The notes under the pieces are model-generated. The model had not been told where the DNA came from, did no database searches, and worked only from the letters and a program-made list of their open reading frames with translations. From positions 1 to 64,000 of the forward strand of contig JBGCDT010000055.1 in the NCBI GenBank assembly GCA_045105695.1: a stretch of 64,000 bases of DNA, given 5' to 3'. Numbering within the stretch: position 1 is the stretch's first letter; each line of letters begins with the position of its first letter. Origin of the DNA: CALGLS01 sp045105695 (GTDB lineage: Bacteria > Bacteroidota > Bacteroidia > Chitinophagales > Saprospiraceae). A program made the translations under genes and the position numbers. This document shows, one piece after another, positions 8,484-16,337 of this stretch.

Positions 8484-10400
8484 ATGAAAACTAAATACCG
8501 GAGTACATTATTATTAATTTTTTTATTTCAATTTTTTTATTCTTTGGAAATAAAAGCAGAACAACTATTGGAATATGATGTGGCTCTAATACCAAAAGAA
8601 TTATTAGAAAATGCACATACTATAATTAGAACTGAAGAATACAAAATAGAAATTCCGACCTACGATAAAATAATAGAAACAAAACGAAAGGTATTTACTA
8701 TTTTAAATGAGAAGAGTTCGGCAGATCACCTGTTTTTACATTATAATAGTTTTTCAAAAATAAATAAACTAGAAGCACGTATTTATGACTCCTCTGGAAA
8801 ATTAGTTCGGGAAATAAAGAAAAAGGAATTTACGGATCAGAGCGCTGTTTCTTCCATTAGTATATATGAAGACAGCAGAATGAAATGGCTGGATTTTAAT
8901 CATCCAAGCTATCCATTTACTGTAGAAATAAGCTATAAGAAAACAACTAATAAATACATGTATTATCCAACTTGGAGTATACAGCAATATGGAGTTTCCG
9001 TAGAAAAAGCAAGTTTAGAAATAATTACTAATGACGTCGAAAACCTAAATTATACAACACTAAATATTGACCTCAATCCAACTAAAAAAACCAAAGAAGA
9101 AAGCACATCACTAAAATGGCAGGTAGAAAATAAACCAGCGATATTGAAAGTCGGTTACACGCTCTCGTCTTATGAAATACTTCCAACTGTTTTACTAACG
9201 CCAAAGAATTTTAAATTAGAAAAATACAAAGGAGATATGAGCTCCTGGAAATCTTTTGGACAATTTATAAATCAACTTAATGATGGTCGGGATGTTCTTT
9301 CTGATAAAATGAAAAAAAAGGTTCAAGAGTTAACGAGTGCCGTAACAACAGACCAAGAAAAAATTGACATACTTTATAAATACCTACAAGAGAATACGCG
9401 ATATATAAATGTCAGTATTGGTATTGGAGGTTGGCAAACCTTTGATTCAGATTATGTGGAGAAAAATAAATATGGAGATTGTAAGGCACTCACACATTTT
9501 ATGAAAGGGATGTTGGCTGCCGTTGATATTACGGCCTATCCAGTTTATATTGGAGCAGGTAGAGATGATGCTTTGGTGAATGAGGAATTTGTGTACCCCT
9601 ATTTTAATCATGTTTTTTTGAATGTTCCTTCTGAAGATTATTGGTTGGAATGTACCAGCAGTTACAACCCACCAAACTACATCGGCGATTGGAACGCTAA
9701 TCGTAGAGCGATGCGAGTAACAGAGCAAGGCGGTGAGCTAATCAAAACGCCCGCATTCTCTCCAGAAGAATCAAAAGAATACAATAAGGCTACCATCACG
9801 CTTTCGGAAAAAGGAGATGCTGAGATCACGAATCACATCCAACTAACTGGCCCCAAGCAAGAACGGCTACGCTACCTCTCTTTTGAAACAACAGAGGAGG
9901 AAATAAAAGAAGATTTTTTGGAAAACTGTGGTTTGCCAACAGTACACATTAAATCATATGATGTAAAACCATTGTTAGAAAAACCAGAAGTACAGATAGA
10001 TTATAACATCACCGCTAAAAAATATGCAGTAAAAGGAGGTAAAAGATTTTTTGTTCCGCTTAATGCTATCAACCCTTTTAGTAGTGTACCAACCAAAAAA
10101 GAAAGAGTCAGACCAGTAGTTGTCCGACAAGGTTACGTGATGGAAGACGAACATACTTTAATACTACCAGAGGGCTACGAAGTTGAAAGTATGCCTGACG
10201 AAAAAGTATTAATAGAAAGTGAGTTTGGGACTTACCAATTAGAAATTGTCGTAAGTAACTCAGAGCTTAAATACAGTCGAACACTAAAAATACTCCCCGT
10301 TCAGCTCCCCGCTTCATCATATGAGGCATTTAGAGATTTTAGAAAAAAGGTAGCGGCTTATGATAATGCTAAGTTGGTTTTGGTTAAGAAGCGTACTTAG
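8484..10400 (+). CDS. DUF3857 and transglutaminase domain secreted protein
   Basis: This is the paralogue of the preceding gene, likely exported by the signal peptide at residues 1-25. DUF3857 lies at about 50-220, and the transglutaminase-like core at about 295-400. The catalytic Cys (about residue 333, in YGDCKALTHF) and His (FNHVFLNV) are present; the third position reads WLECTS, with Glu in place of the usual Asp. The C-terminal ~200 residues look like beta-sandwich. The family is widespread in Bacteroidota, but its substrate is not known to me. A start at ATG 8484 gives tight spacing to the upstream gene. Confidence 0.83.
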   Translation: MKTKYRSTLLLIFLFQFFYSLEIKAEQLLEYDVALIPKELLENAHTIIRTEEYKIEIPTYDKIIETKRKVFTILNEKSSADHLFLHYNSFSKINKLEARIYDSSGKLVREIKKKEFTDQSAVSSISIYEDSRMKWLDFNHPSYPFTVEISYKKTTNKYMYYPTWSIQQYGVSVEKASLEIITNDVENLNYTTLNIDLNPTKKTKEESTSLKWQVENKPAILKVGYTLSSYEILPTVLLTPKNFKLEKYKGDMSSWKSFGQFINQLNDGRDVLSDKMKKKVQELTSAVTTDQEKIDILYKYLQENTRYINVSIGIGGWQTFDSDYVEKNKYGDCKALTHFMKGMLAAVDITAYPVYIGAGRDDALVNEEFVYPYFNHVFLNVPSEDYWLECTSSYNPPNYIGDWNANRRAMRVTEQGGELIKTPAFSPEESKEYNKATITLSEKGDAEITNHIQLTGPKQERLRYLSFETTEEEIKEDFLENCGLPTVHIKSYDVKPLLEKPEVQIDYNITAKKYAVKGGKRFFVPLNAINPFSSVPTKKERVRPVVVRQGYVMEDEHTLILPEGYEVESMPDEKVLIESEFGTYQLEIVVSNSELKYSRTLKILPVQLPASSYEAFRDFRKKVAAYDNAKLVLVKKRT

Positions 10401-10456
10401 TTGAAAAACTAAAAGGTTTACAAATCGGTTGTCATTCCCTTTATCTCCCTTTTCCC

Positions 10457-10464
10457 TACCTTTA
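10457..10464 (+). promoter_or_regulatory. Probable -7 element of the GGGP synthase gene
   Basis: TACCTTTA differs from TAnnTTTG only in the last base and lies 12 bases before ATG 10477, which would give a very short 5' leader. This supports 10477 over an in-frame TTG at 10429. Confidence 0.4.
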
Positions 10465-10476
10465 CCAAAAAAACAC

Positions 10477-11238
10477 ATGACACCTAACATTTATACCTCA
10501 CTAGAGTCTGCCAAGGCAAGCGGCCAAAAGAAGTTTGTGCTACTCATCGACCCGGATAAGGTACGCATGAGTAAAACGGACCAGATTCTAGAACTAGCTA
10601 TAGAGGCCCAGGTAGACTATTTTTTTATAGGAGGTAGCTTGATTGTCAATAATATGCTGGATCAGTGCCTGGAATCAATCAAAGAAAAATGTGATATACC
10701 CCTAATATTATTCCCCGGAGATGCTTTTCAGCTAAGCTACCGTGCAGATGCACTACTATTTTTATCTTTGATCTCAGGGAGAAATGCAGAACTGCTTATC
10801 GGCAAACACGTAATCTCCGCCCCTTACCTAAAAGTCAGTCCTCTAGAAATAATTCCTACAGGGTATATGCTTATCGATGGAGGTGTACCAACCACAGTTT
10901 CCTATATCAGCAATACTCAACCTATCCCAGGTAATAAAGCAGACATCGCTATGTGCACAGCTCTAGCAGGTGAAATGCTTGGCCTACGGACTATGTATAT
11001 GGATGCAGGAAGTGGAGCCAAAATACCAATCAGTGAATCTATGATAGAGATGGTCAGCAGTGCGATTCAGATTCCACTGATCGTTGGAGGTGGAATAAGA
11101 ACTCCTGATAAAGCAGCAGCTAATGCAAAAGCTGGTGCAGATGTCATCGTCGTTGGAAATGCAGTAGAGAAAGATCCAAGTTTGATTTTGGAAATGGTAG
11201 CGGCGGTTCATGAACAGAGTGAAAAAGTAGTGGGCTAG
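10477..11238 (+). CDS. Geranylgeranylglyceryl phosphate synthase family protein
   Basis: Family members join a polyprenyl diphosphate to glycerol-1-phosphate, the first committed step of archaeal-type ether lipids. A TIM-barrel prenyltransferase is visible: IDPDK (residues 24-28), FIGGSLIVN, LFPGDAFQ, the PTGYMLIDGG segment, YMDAGSGA, and the phosphate-binding loops IVGGGIRTP and VVGNAVEK. The 253-residue length is normal. Homologues (group II) are known from Bacteroidota, where the lipid product in the cell is unclear. With the mevalonate genes a few kb upstream it hints at a dedicated isoprenoid lipid. It is separated from the DUF3857 gene by about 75 bases and has its own candidate promoter. 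Confidence 0.87.
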   Translation: MTPNIYTSLESAKASGQKKFVLLIDPDKVRMSKTDQILELAIEAQVDYFFIGGSLIVNNMLDQCLESIKEKCDIPLILFPGDAFQLSYRADALLFLSLISGRNAELLIGKHVISAPYLKVSPLEIIPTGYMLIDGGVPTTVSYISNTQPIPGNKADIAMCTALAGEMLGLRTMYMDAGSGAKIPISESMIEMVSSAIQIPLIVGGGIRTPDKAAANAKAGADVIVVGNAVEKDPSLILEMVAAVHEQSEKVVG

Positions 11239-11412
11239 AGAAACTATTTTGGAATGAGTCGAGTTTATTTACTACCACGCAGCTTGTCAAAATTAAAAAC
11301 GACACTCGGTTCGAATCTAGTTTGTATTAACACCGCGCTCTGTGGGCTAAGAAAAAACGTAGTGTCATTGTGGTGCAAAATAACACTATGCCTACATGGC
11401 AAAAAAGAATAA

Positions 11413-12369
11413 ATGAATTTAGAAAAAGGAATAGTAAGAAAATCTACAGGCAACTGGTACCACGTCCTCAACAAAGAGGGCCAGGATATCCGTTGCAGAA
11501 TCGTAGGGAAATTTCGCTTGGACGGATTGAAAACCACCAACCCTGTAGCAGTAGGTGACGAGGTAGAATTTGAAATGGAAGAAGGCGATGAAGAGACGGG
11601 CGTGATTAGAAAAATAAGCCGACGCGAAAATTACATCATCCGTCAATCTCCTCGTAAGAAACACCAGCTACACATACTCGCCAGCAATGTTGATCAAGCA
11701 GTTGTTATTACAACCATTGTACAACCACTGCTCAAACAAGGTTTCATTGATCGCTTCCTGATGATGACCGAACCACAGAATATCCCAGCCGTTATCGTTT
11801 TCAACAAAGCAGATGTTTACGAAGAAGAAAACTTACAGCTCTACGAATACCTGAAAAAAATTTACGAAAGTATCGGTTACAAAACCTTACTCGTTTCCGC
11901 CACAGAGCGAACAGGACTGGAAGAATTAAAAGAAGTTTTAAAAGATAAAACAACTTTAATTGGAGGTCAATCAGGAGTCGGAAAATCCACACTTGTCAAC
12001 AGTATCCAACCTCAGTTAGAATTACGGACAGAAGAGATTTCTGATTACAGCGGCAAAGGACAACATACTACCACCTTTGCAGAAATGTTCGAACTCGACT
12101 TTGGTGGAAGTATCATAGATACCCCAGGTATAAAAAATCTTTCCTTTAGTAATCTTGAACCACAAGATGTCACTCACAACTTCAGAGAATTTTTTGAAGT
12201 TTCTAAAGATTGTAAATTTGGAAATTGTACCCATCGTAATGAGCCCAAGTGTGCAGTCAAAGAAGCGATAGAAGAAGGCACTATAAGTGAGCTGCGGTAT
12301 TTCAACTATATTACCATTCTAGATGAGGTTGAAGACCAAAATTACTGGGAACGTCATAGAGATATGTAA
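11413..12369 (+). CDS. rsgA: Ribosome small-subunit-dependent GTPase A
   Basis: RsgA is a circularly permuted GTPase that helps late maturation of the 30S subunit. The order of elements is diagnostic: an N-terminal OB-fold (about residues 1-70), then G4 FNKADV, G5 VSATERTG, G1 GGQSGVGKST (about 184-193), G2 around QHTTT, and G3 IDTPGIKNLSF, then a zinc domain with the Cys/His spacing CKFGNCTHRNEPKC. The length of 318 is typical. Upstream at 11239-11412 no clear promoter is seen. An overlapping open frame from 11370 is a shadow. Confidence 0.95.
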   Translation: MNLEKGIVRKSTGNWYHVLNKEGQDIRCRIVGKFRLDGLKTTNPVAVGDEVEFEMEEGDEETGVIRKISRRENYIIRQSPRKKHQLHILASNVDQAVVITTIVQPLLKQGFIDRFLMMTEPQNIPAVIVFNKADVYEEENLQLYEYLKKIYESIGYKTLLVSATERTGLEELKEVLKDKTTLIGGQSGVGKSTLVNSIQPQLELRTEEISDYSGKGQHTTTFAEMFELDFGGSIIDTPGIKNLSFSNLEPQDVTHNFREFFEVSKDCKFGNCTHRNEPKCAVKEAIEEGTISELRYFNYITILDEVEDQNYWERHRDM

Positions 12370-12434
12370 ACTCCTTTCTGACAGGTTAAACAAACATTTA
12401 CTCCTAAAGAATTTTTTAGCAGGAAAATTAAACA

Positions 12435-12460
12435 GAACCTCTTTTTTCTATTAGAGGTTC
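12435..12460. promoter_or_regulatory. 8-bp inverted repeat immediately upstream of the carB -7 element
   Basis: GAACCTCT (12435-12442) and AGAGGTTC (12453-12460) are perfect complements separated by 10 bases, ending two bases before TACTTTTG. It could be an operator for carB, or a weak hairpin ending rsgA. Confidence 0.45.
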
Positions 12461-12462
12461 CC

Positions 12463-12470
12463 TACTTTTG
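12463..12470 (+). promoter_or_regulatory. -7 promoter element of carB
   Basis: TACTTTTG is an exact TAnnTTTG match, 76 bases before the carB ATG at 12547. Confidence 0.5.
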
Positions 12471-12546
12471 CACGCGAATTTGATAGCTGGTGAAATGCTA
12501 CGTTCACTAGCGATTATTAATCTGCTCTACAAATTCTTTCTCAAAC

Positions 12547-15363
12547 ATGCCAAAAGATACTTCCATCAAATCCGTACTTATCATAGGTAGCGGCCCTATC
12601 ATTATAGGTCAAGCCTGTGAATTCGATTATTCAGGAACCCAAGCTTCCCGCTCTTTGCGCGAAGAAGGAATTGAGGTCACACTGATTAATTCTAACCCGG
12701 CAACGATCATGACCGATCCCGTAACTGCCGATCACATTTACTTATTACCGCTTACAGTCGAAAGTCTCGAACAGATTCTTGAAGAAAGACAGATAGATGC
12801 AGTACTTCCAACGATGGGAGGACAAACAGCTCTGAACCTTGCCATCGAAGCAGGCGAGCATGGCGTCTGGGACAAGTACGATGTAAAGCTCATCGGAGTA
12901 GATCTCGACGCTATTGAATTAGCGGAAAACAGAGAAGCTTTTCGAAAGTTGATGGTAGAAATTGGAATGCAAGTCGCTCCATCTTTTATTGCAAATTCTT
13001 TTCTGGAGGGGAAGGAGGCTGCACAGAAAATCGGCTTTCCGTTAGTGATTCGTCCGTCCTATACTTTGGGTGGAACCGGAGGTGGTTTCGTAATGGAGGA
13101 AAGTGAATTCGACGAGGCACTGCGCCGTGGATTGAATGCTTCTCCTACGCATGAGGTACTGGTAGAAAAAGCGGTTTTAGGTTGGAAAGAATTTGAATTA
13201 GAATTGCTTAGAGATAGTAATGACAACGTCGTTATTATCTGTACGGTAGAAAATCTAGACCCGATGGGAATCCATACTGGAGATAGTATTACCGTTGCTC
13301 CTGCGATGACCTTATCAGATACAGGTTATCAAAAAATGCGAAACGATGCAATGCACATGATGCGTTCACTTGGAAATTTTGCAGGAGGTTGTAATGTACA
13401 GTTTGCACAAAATCCAGAAACGGAAGAATTGATTGCTATCGAAATTAATCCGCGAGTATCTAGGTCATCCGCCTTGGCAAGTAAAGCAACGGGCTATCCT
13501 ATTGCGAAAGTAGCTGCGAAATTGGCCATTGGTTACACACTGGATGAATTGAAAAATCAAATTACAGAAACAACCTCAGCTTACTTTGAGCCGACACTGG
13601 ATTATGTAATTGTAAAAATGCCACGTTGGAATTTTGCTAAGTTCCATGGGGCAGATCATCGCTTAGGTTTACAAATGAAATCTGTTGGAGAGGTAATGGC
13701 CATCGGCAGAAACTTCCTCGAAGCTTTACAGAAAGCATGTCAGTCTCAAGAGAACAACCGCAACGGTTTAGGAGCAGATAAAAAAGAATGGATCAGAACT
13801 TCTGATATTTTAGAAAGACTAGAAAAAGTTTCTGATGATAGAATTTACAGAGTGAAGGATGCGCTGCGTTTGGGGGTACCTGAAAAGACGGTTCATAAAC
13901 TGACCTTGATTGATCCTTGGTTCATCAAGCAGATCAAACGACTAGTAACGATGGAGGAGCGCTTAATTCGTTTCAATGTAGCAGAGGATATTCCAGAACC
14001 ATTTTTCAGAGAACTGAAAGAGGTTGGATATTCAGATGCACAAATCGCTTGGTTACTCCGCATAAACGAAGATGAAGTAACTCGCCAACGCTACAAACTA
14101 AATATCAGAAGAACCTACAAAATGGTAGATACTTGTGCTGCTGAGTTTGAAGCGAAGACGCCTTATTTCTATTCTACTTTCGATGGAGAAAACGAAAGTG
14201 TTCGATCTGATAAAAAGAAAATAGTGATTCTCGGTTCTGGACCAAACAGAATCGGTCAGGGAATCGAATTTGACTATTGTTGTGTACATGGAATTCTAGC
14301 GGCTAAGGAAGCAGGCTATGAAGCTATCATGATAAACTGTAATCCAGAAACTGTTTCTACGGATTTTGACATAGCAGACAAGCTCTACTTCGAGCCAGTC
14401 TACTGGGAACACATCAAAGAGATTCTAGAACTGGAAAAACCAGAAGGTGTAATTCTTCAATTAGGAGGGCAGACTGCACTGAAGTTAGCAGAGCAATTTA
14501 AAAACAACGGAATCAAAATTTTTGGTTCTGATTTTAAAGCAATGGACTTGGCGGAAGACAGAGGTGCATTCTCGGATTTATTGAAAGAGCAAGACATTCC
14601 ATATCCTGATTATGGTGTTTCCAGAGATATAGATCATGCTATAGAAATTGCAAATCGTGTAAGTTACCCTGTATTGGTTCGTCCATCTTACGTACTCGGA
14701 GGGCAACGTATGCGTATTGTTATAAACGACGAAGAATTGGAGCGTCACGTACTGAGTATCTTCAAGCACTTGCCAGATAACAAAGTACTGATCGACCAAT
14801 TTCTCGAAAGAGCAAAAGAAGCGGAAGTCGATGCCATCTGCGACGGAGAAGAAGTTCACATCATGGGAATCATGGAACACATCGAACCAGCGGGAATTCA
14901 TTCAGGAGACAGTAGCGCGATGTTACCGACTTACAGTTTGTCAGACGAGGTACTCGAAACCATGAAAGCTTACACAAAGAAGTTAGCGATGGCTTTGAAG
15001 ATCAAAGGGTTGATTAATATTCAATTTGCGATCAAAGACGAAAAGGTTTATGTCATCGAAGCCAACCCAAGAGCTTCGCGTACGACTCCTTTCATTGCTA
15101 AAGCATACAAAGTTCCTTATCTGAAAATAGCAACTCATGTTATGATTGGCTCTAAGAAGTTATCCGACTTTGAGATTAAAAAAGATTTAGATGGCTACGC
15201 GATTAAAGTACCCGTCTTCTCATTCAATAAGTTTCCAAATGTAGATAAGAACCTCGGACCAGAGATGAAGTCTACAGGAGAGTCGATTCGTTTTATTAAG
15301 GATTTGAAAGATCCGTTCTTTAGAGAATTAGATAGAAACCGCTCGATGTTTTTGACGAGATAA
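12547..15363 (+). CDS. carB: Carbamoyl-phosphate synthase large subunit, short form
   Basis: It makes carbamoyl phosphate from bicarbonate, ammonia and two ATP for pyrimidine and arginine synthesis. Two homologous halves are evident, each opening with a P-loop-like dinucleotide segment (GSGPIIIGQACEFDYSG near residue 14; GSGPNRIGQGIEFDYCC near 558) and each holding an ATP-grasp domain. The protein ends at residue 938, just where the C-terminal MGS-like allosteric domain of the ~1070-residue E. coli enzyme would begin, and the stop is followed by a hairpin, so this is not a frameshift visible here. Allosteric control by UMP, IMP or ornithine at that domain is therefore absent. The small subunit gene carA is not in the window. 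Confidence 0.94.
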   Translation: MPKDTSIKSVLIIGSGPIIIGQACEFDYSGTQASRSLREEGIEVTLINSNPATIMTDPVTADHIYLLPLTVESLEQILEERQIDAVLPTMGGQTALNLAIEAGEHGVWDKYDVKLIGVDLDAIELAENREAFRKLMVEIGMQVAPSFIANSFLEGKEAAQKIGFPLVIRPSYTLGGTGGGFVMEESEFDEALRRGLNASPTHEVLVEKAVLGWKEFELELLRDSNDNVVIICTVENLDPMGIHTGDSITVAPAMTLSDTGYQKMRNDAMHMMRSLGNFAGGCNVQFAQNPETEELIAIEINPRVSRSSALASKATGYPIAKVAAKLAIGYTLDELKNQITETTSAYFEPTLDYVIVKMPRWNFAKFHGADHRLGLQMKSVGEVMAIGRNFLEALQKACQSQENNRNGLGADKKEWIRTSDILERLEKVSDDRIYRVKDALRLGVPEKTVHKLTLIDPWFIKQIKRLVTMEERLIRFNVAEDIPEPFFRELKEVGYSDAQIAWLLRINEDEVTRQRYKLNIRRTYKMVDTCAAEFEAKTPYFYSTFDGENESVRSDKKKIVILGSGPNRIGQGIEFDYCCVHGILAAKEAGYEAIMINCNPETVSTDFDIADKLYFEPVYWEHIKEILELEKPEGVILQLGGQTALKLAEQFKNNGIKIFGSDFKAMDLAEDRGAFSDLLKEQDIPYPDYGVSRDIDHAIEIANRVSYPVLVRPSYVLGGQRMRIVINDEELERHVLSIFKHLPDNKVLIDQFLERAKEAEVDAICDGEEVHIMGIMEHIEPAGIHSGDSSAMLPTYSLSDEVLETMKAYTKKLAMALKIKGLINIQFAIKDEKVYVIEANPRASRTTPFIAKAYKVPYLKIATHVMIGSKKLSDFEIKKDLDGYAIKVPVFSFNKFPNVDKNLGPEMKSTGESIRFIKDLKDPFFRELDRNRSMFLTR

Positions 15364-15389
15364 GTAGTTACGGCTACATATTGTTATAG

Positions 15390-15464
15390 AGAAAACCACA
15401 ATAGATACAGATCTAATAAGGAAAGTAATTCCAAAAGATGATCTGTTTCTTTTGTGGTTTTTCT
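15390..15464 (+). terminator. Long imperfect hairpin after carB
   Basis: AGAAAACCACAA (15390-15401) pairs with TTGTGGTTTTTCT (15452-15464), and an inner pair ACAGATC (15407-15413) / GATCTGT (15440-15446) extends the structure. The U-rich right arm suits transcription termination of carB. Confidence 0.6.
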
Positions 15465-15559
15465 AAATAGTGCATAAAGAAATATTTTGAGTAAGTTGAA
15501 CTATTTTACTGCTGTACGGGTTTTATTCCGAATATTCTTTTCACAAATAAAAATTACAT

Positions 15560-16333
15560 ATGAAAACGAAAAAAGAAATAGTAGACAATTGGCTCCCACG
15601 TTACACTGGCACAGCGTTAGAAGATTTTGGAGAATACATCCTATTGGTCAACTTCGGGAAATACCTAAAGATGTTTGCAGAGATGCATGGTGTAGAAATT
15701 CAAGGAGCCAATCGCTCCATGCCTTCTGCTACTGCTGGAAATATTACAATGATCAACTTTGGAATGGGTAGCCCTAATGCTGGAACGATCATAGATTTAC
15801 TAACAGCAGTAAATCCAAAAGCTTGTCTCTTCCTTGGCAAATGTGGTGGAATAAAAAGTAAGAAAAATAAAATTGGAGATCTCATTTTACCTATAGCAGC
15901 CATTCGAGGAGAAGGGACATCTAATGATTACTTGCCACCAGAAGTTCCTGCGCTTCCTTCCTTCGCCTTACAAAAAGCAATTTCCACAACCGTTCGTGAC
16001 TATGGTTTAGATTACTGGACTGGAACCATTTATACAACCAACAAAAGAGTTTGGGAACACCGAAAGGATTTCAAAAAATACCTTAACTCATTGCGCCCCA
16101 TTGGAATCGACATGGAAACGGCAACAATTTTTATAGCTGCCTTTAAAAATGGAATCCCCGCAGGAGCATTGTTATTGGTTTCAGATATGCCGATGGTACC
16201 AGAAGGAGTGAAAACAGAGAAGAGCGATATTTTAGTTACAGAAAACTATGCAAAGCAACATTTAAAAATCGGTATAGATTCGCTAAAGCAATTGATAAAT
16301 AATTCCCTTACGGTAAAGCACCTGCAATTCTAA
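15560..16333 (+). CDS. amn: AMP nucleosidase
   Basis: It hydrolyses AMP to adenine and ribose 5-phosphate. The protein has the nucleoside phosphorylase/nucleosidase fold: FGMGSPNAGT, LGKCGGIKSK, GDLILPIAAIRGEGTSNDY, and the base/ribose site DMETATIF (about residue 190). At 257 residues it lacks the extra N-terminal domain of the E. coli enzyme (about 480 residues) and matches the short Bacteroidota form. The ATG at 15560 is chosen because the conserved start MKTKKEIVDNW aligns with the family as I know it. It converges on the GAF protein gene with only four bases between stop codons. Adenine deaminase, the next step in salvage, is 7 kb away. Confidence 0.88.
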   Translation: MKTKKEIVDNWLPRYTGTALEDFGEYILLVNFGKYLKMFAEMHGVEIQGANRSMPSATAGNITMINFGMGSPNAGTIIDLLTAVNPKACLFLGKCGGIKSKKNKIGDLILPIAAIRGEGTSNDYLPPEVPALPSFALQKAISTTVRDYGLDYWTGTIYTTNKRVWEHRKDFKKYLNSLRPIGIDMETATIFIAAFKNGIPAGALLLVSDMPMVPEGVKTEKSDILVTENYAKQHLKIGIDSLKQLINNSLTVKHLQF

Positions 16334-16337
16334 AATT

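Noticed and set aside
10397..10412. Small TTAGTT-GAAA-AACTAA hairpin at the end of the second DUF3857 gene
   Set aside because: Six weak A-T-rich base pairs and no T-run; too weak to call a terminator.
11295..11330. GGTTCGAATC-like word resembling a tRNA T-loop
   Set aside because: The flanking bases do not form a T stem and no acceptor, D or anticodon arms can be drawn around it.
15487..15771. 94-codon frame overlapping the start of AMP nucleosidase
   Set aside because: It is out of frame with the clearly homologous amn reading frame and has no recognisable features.
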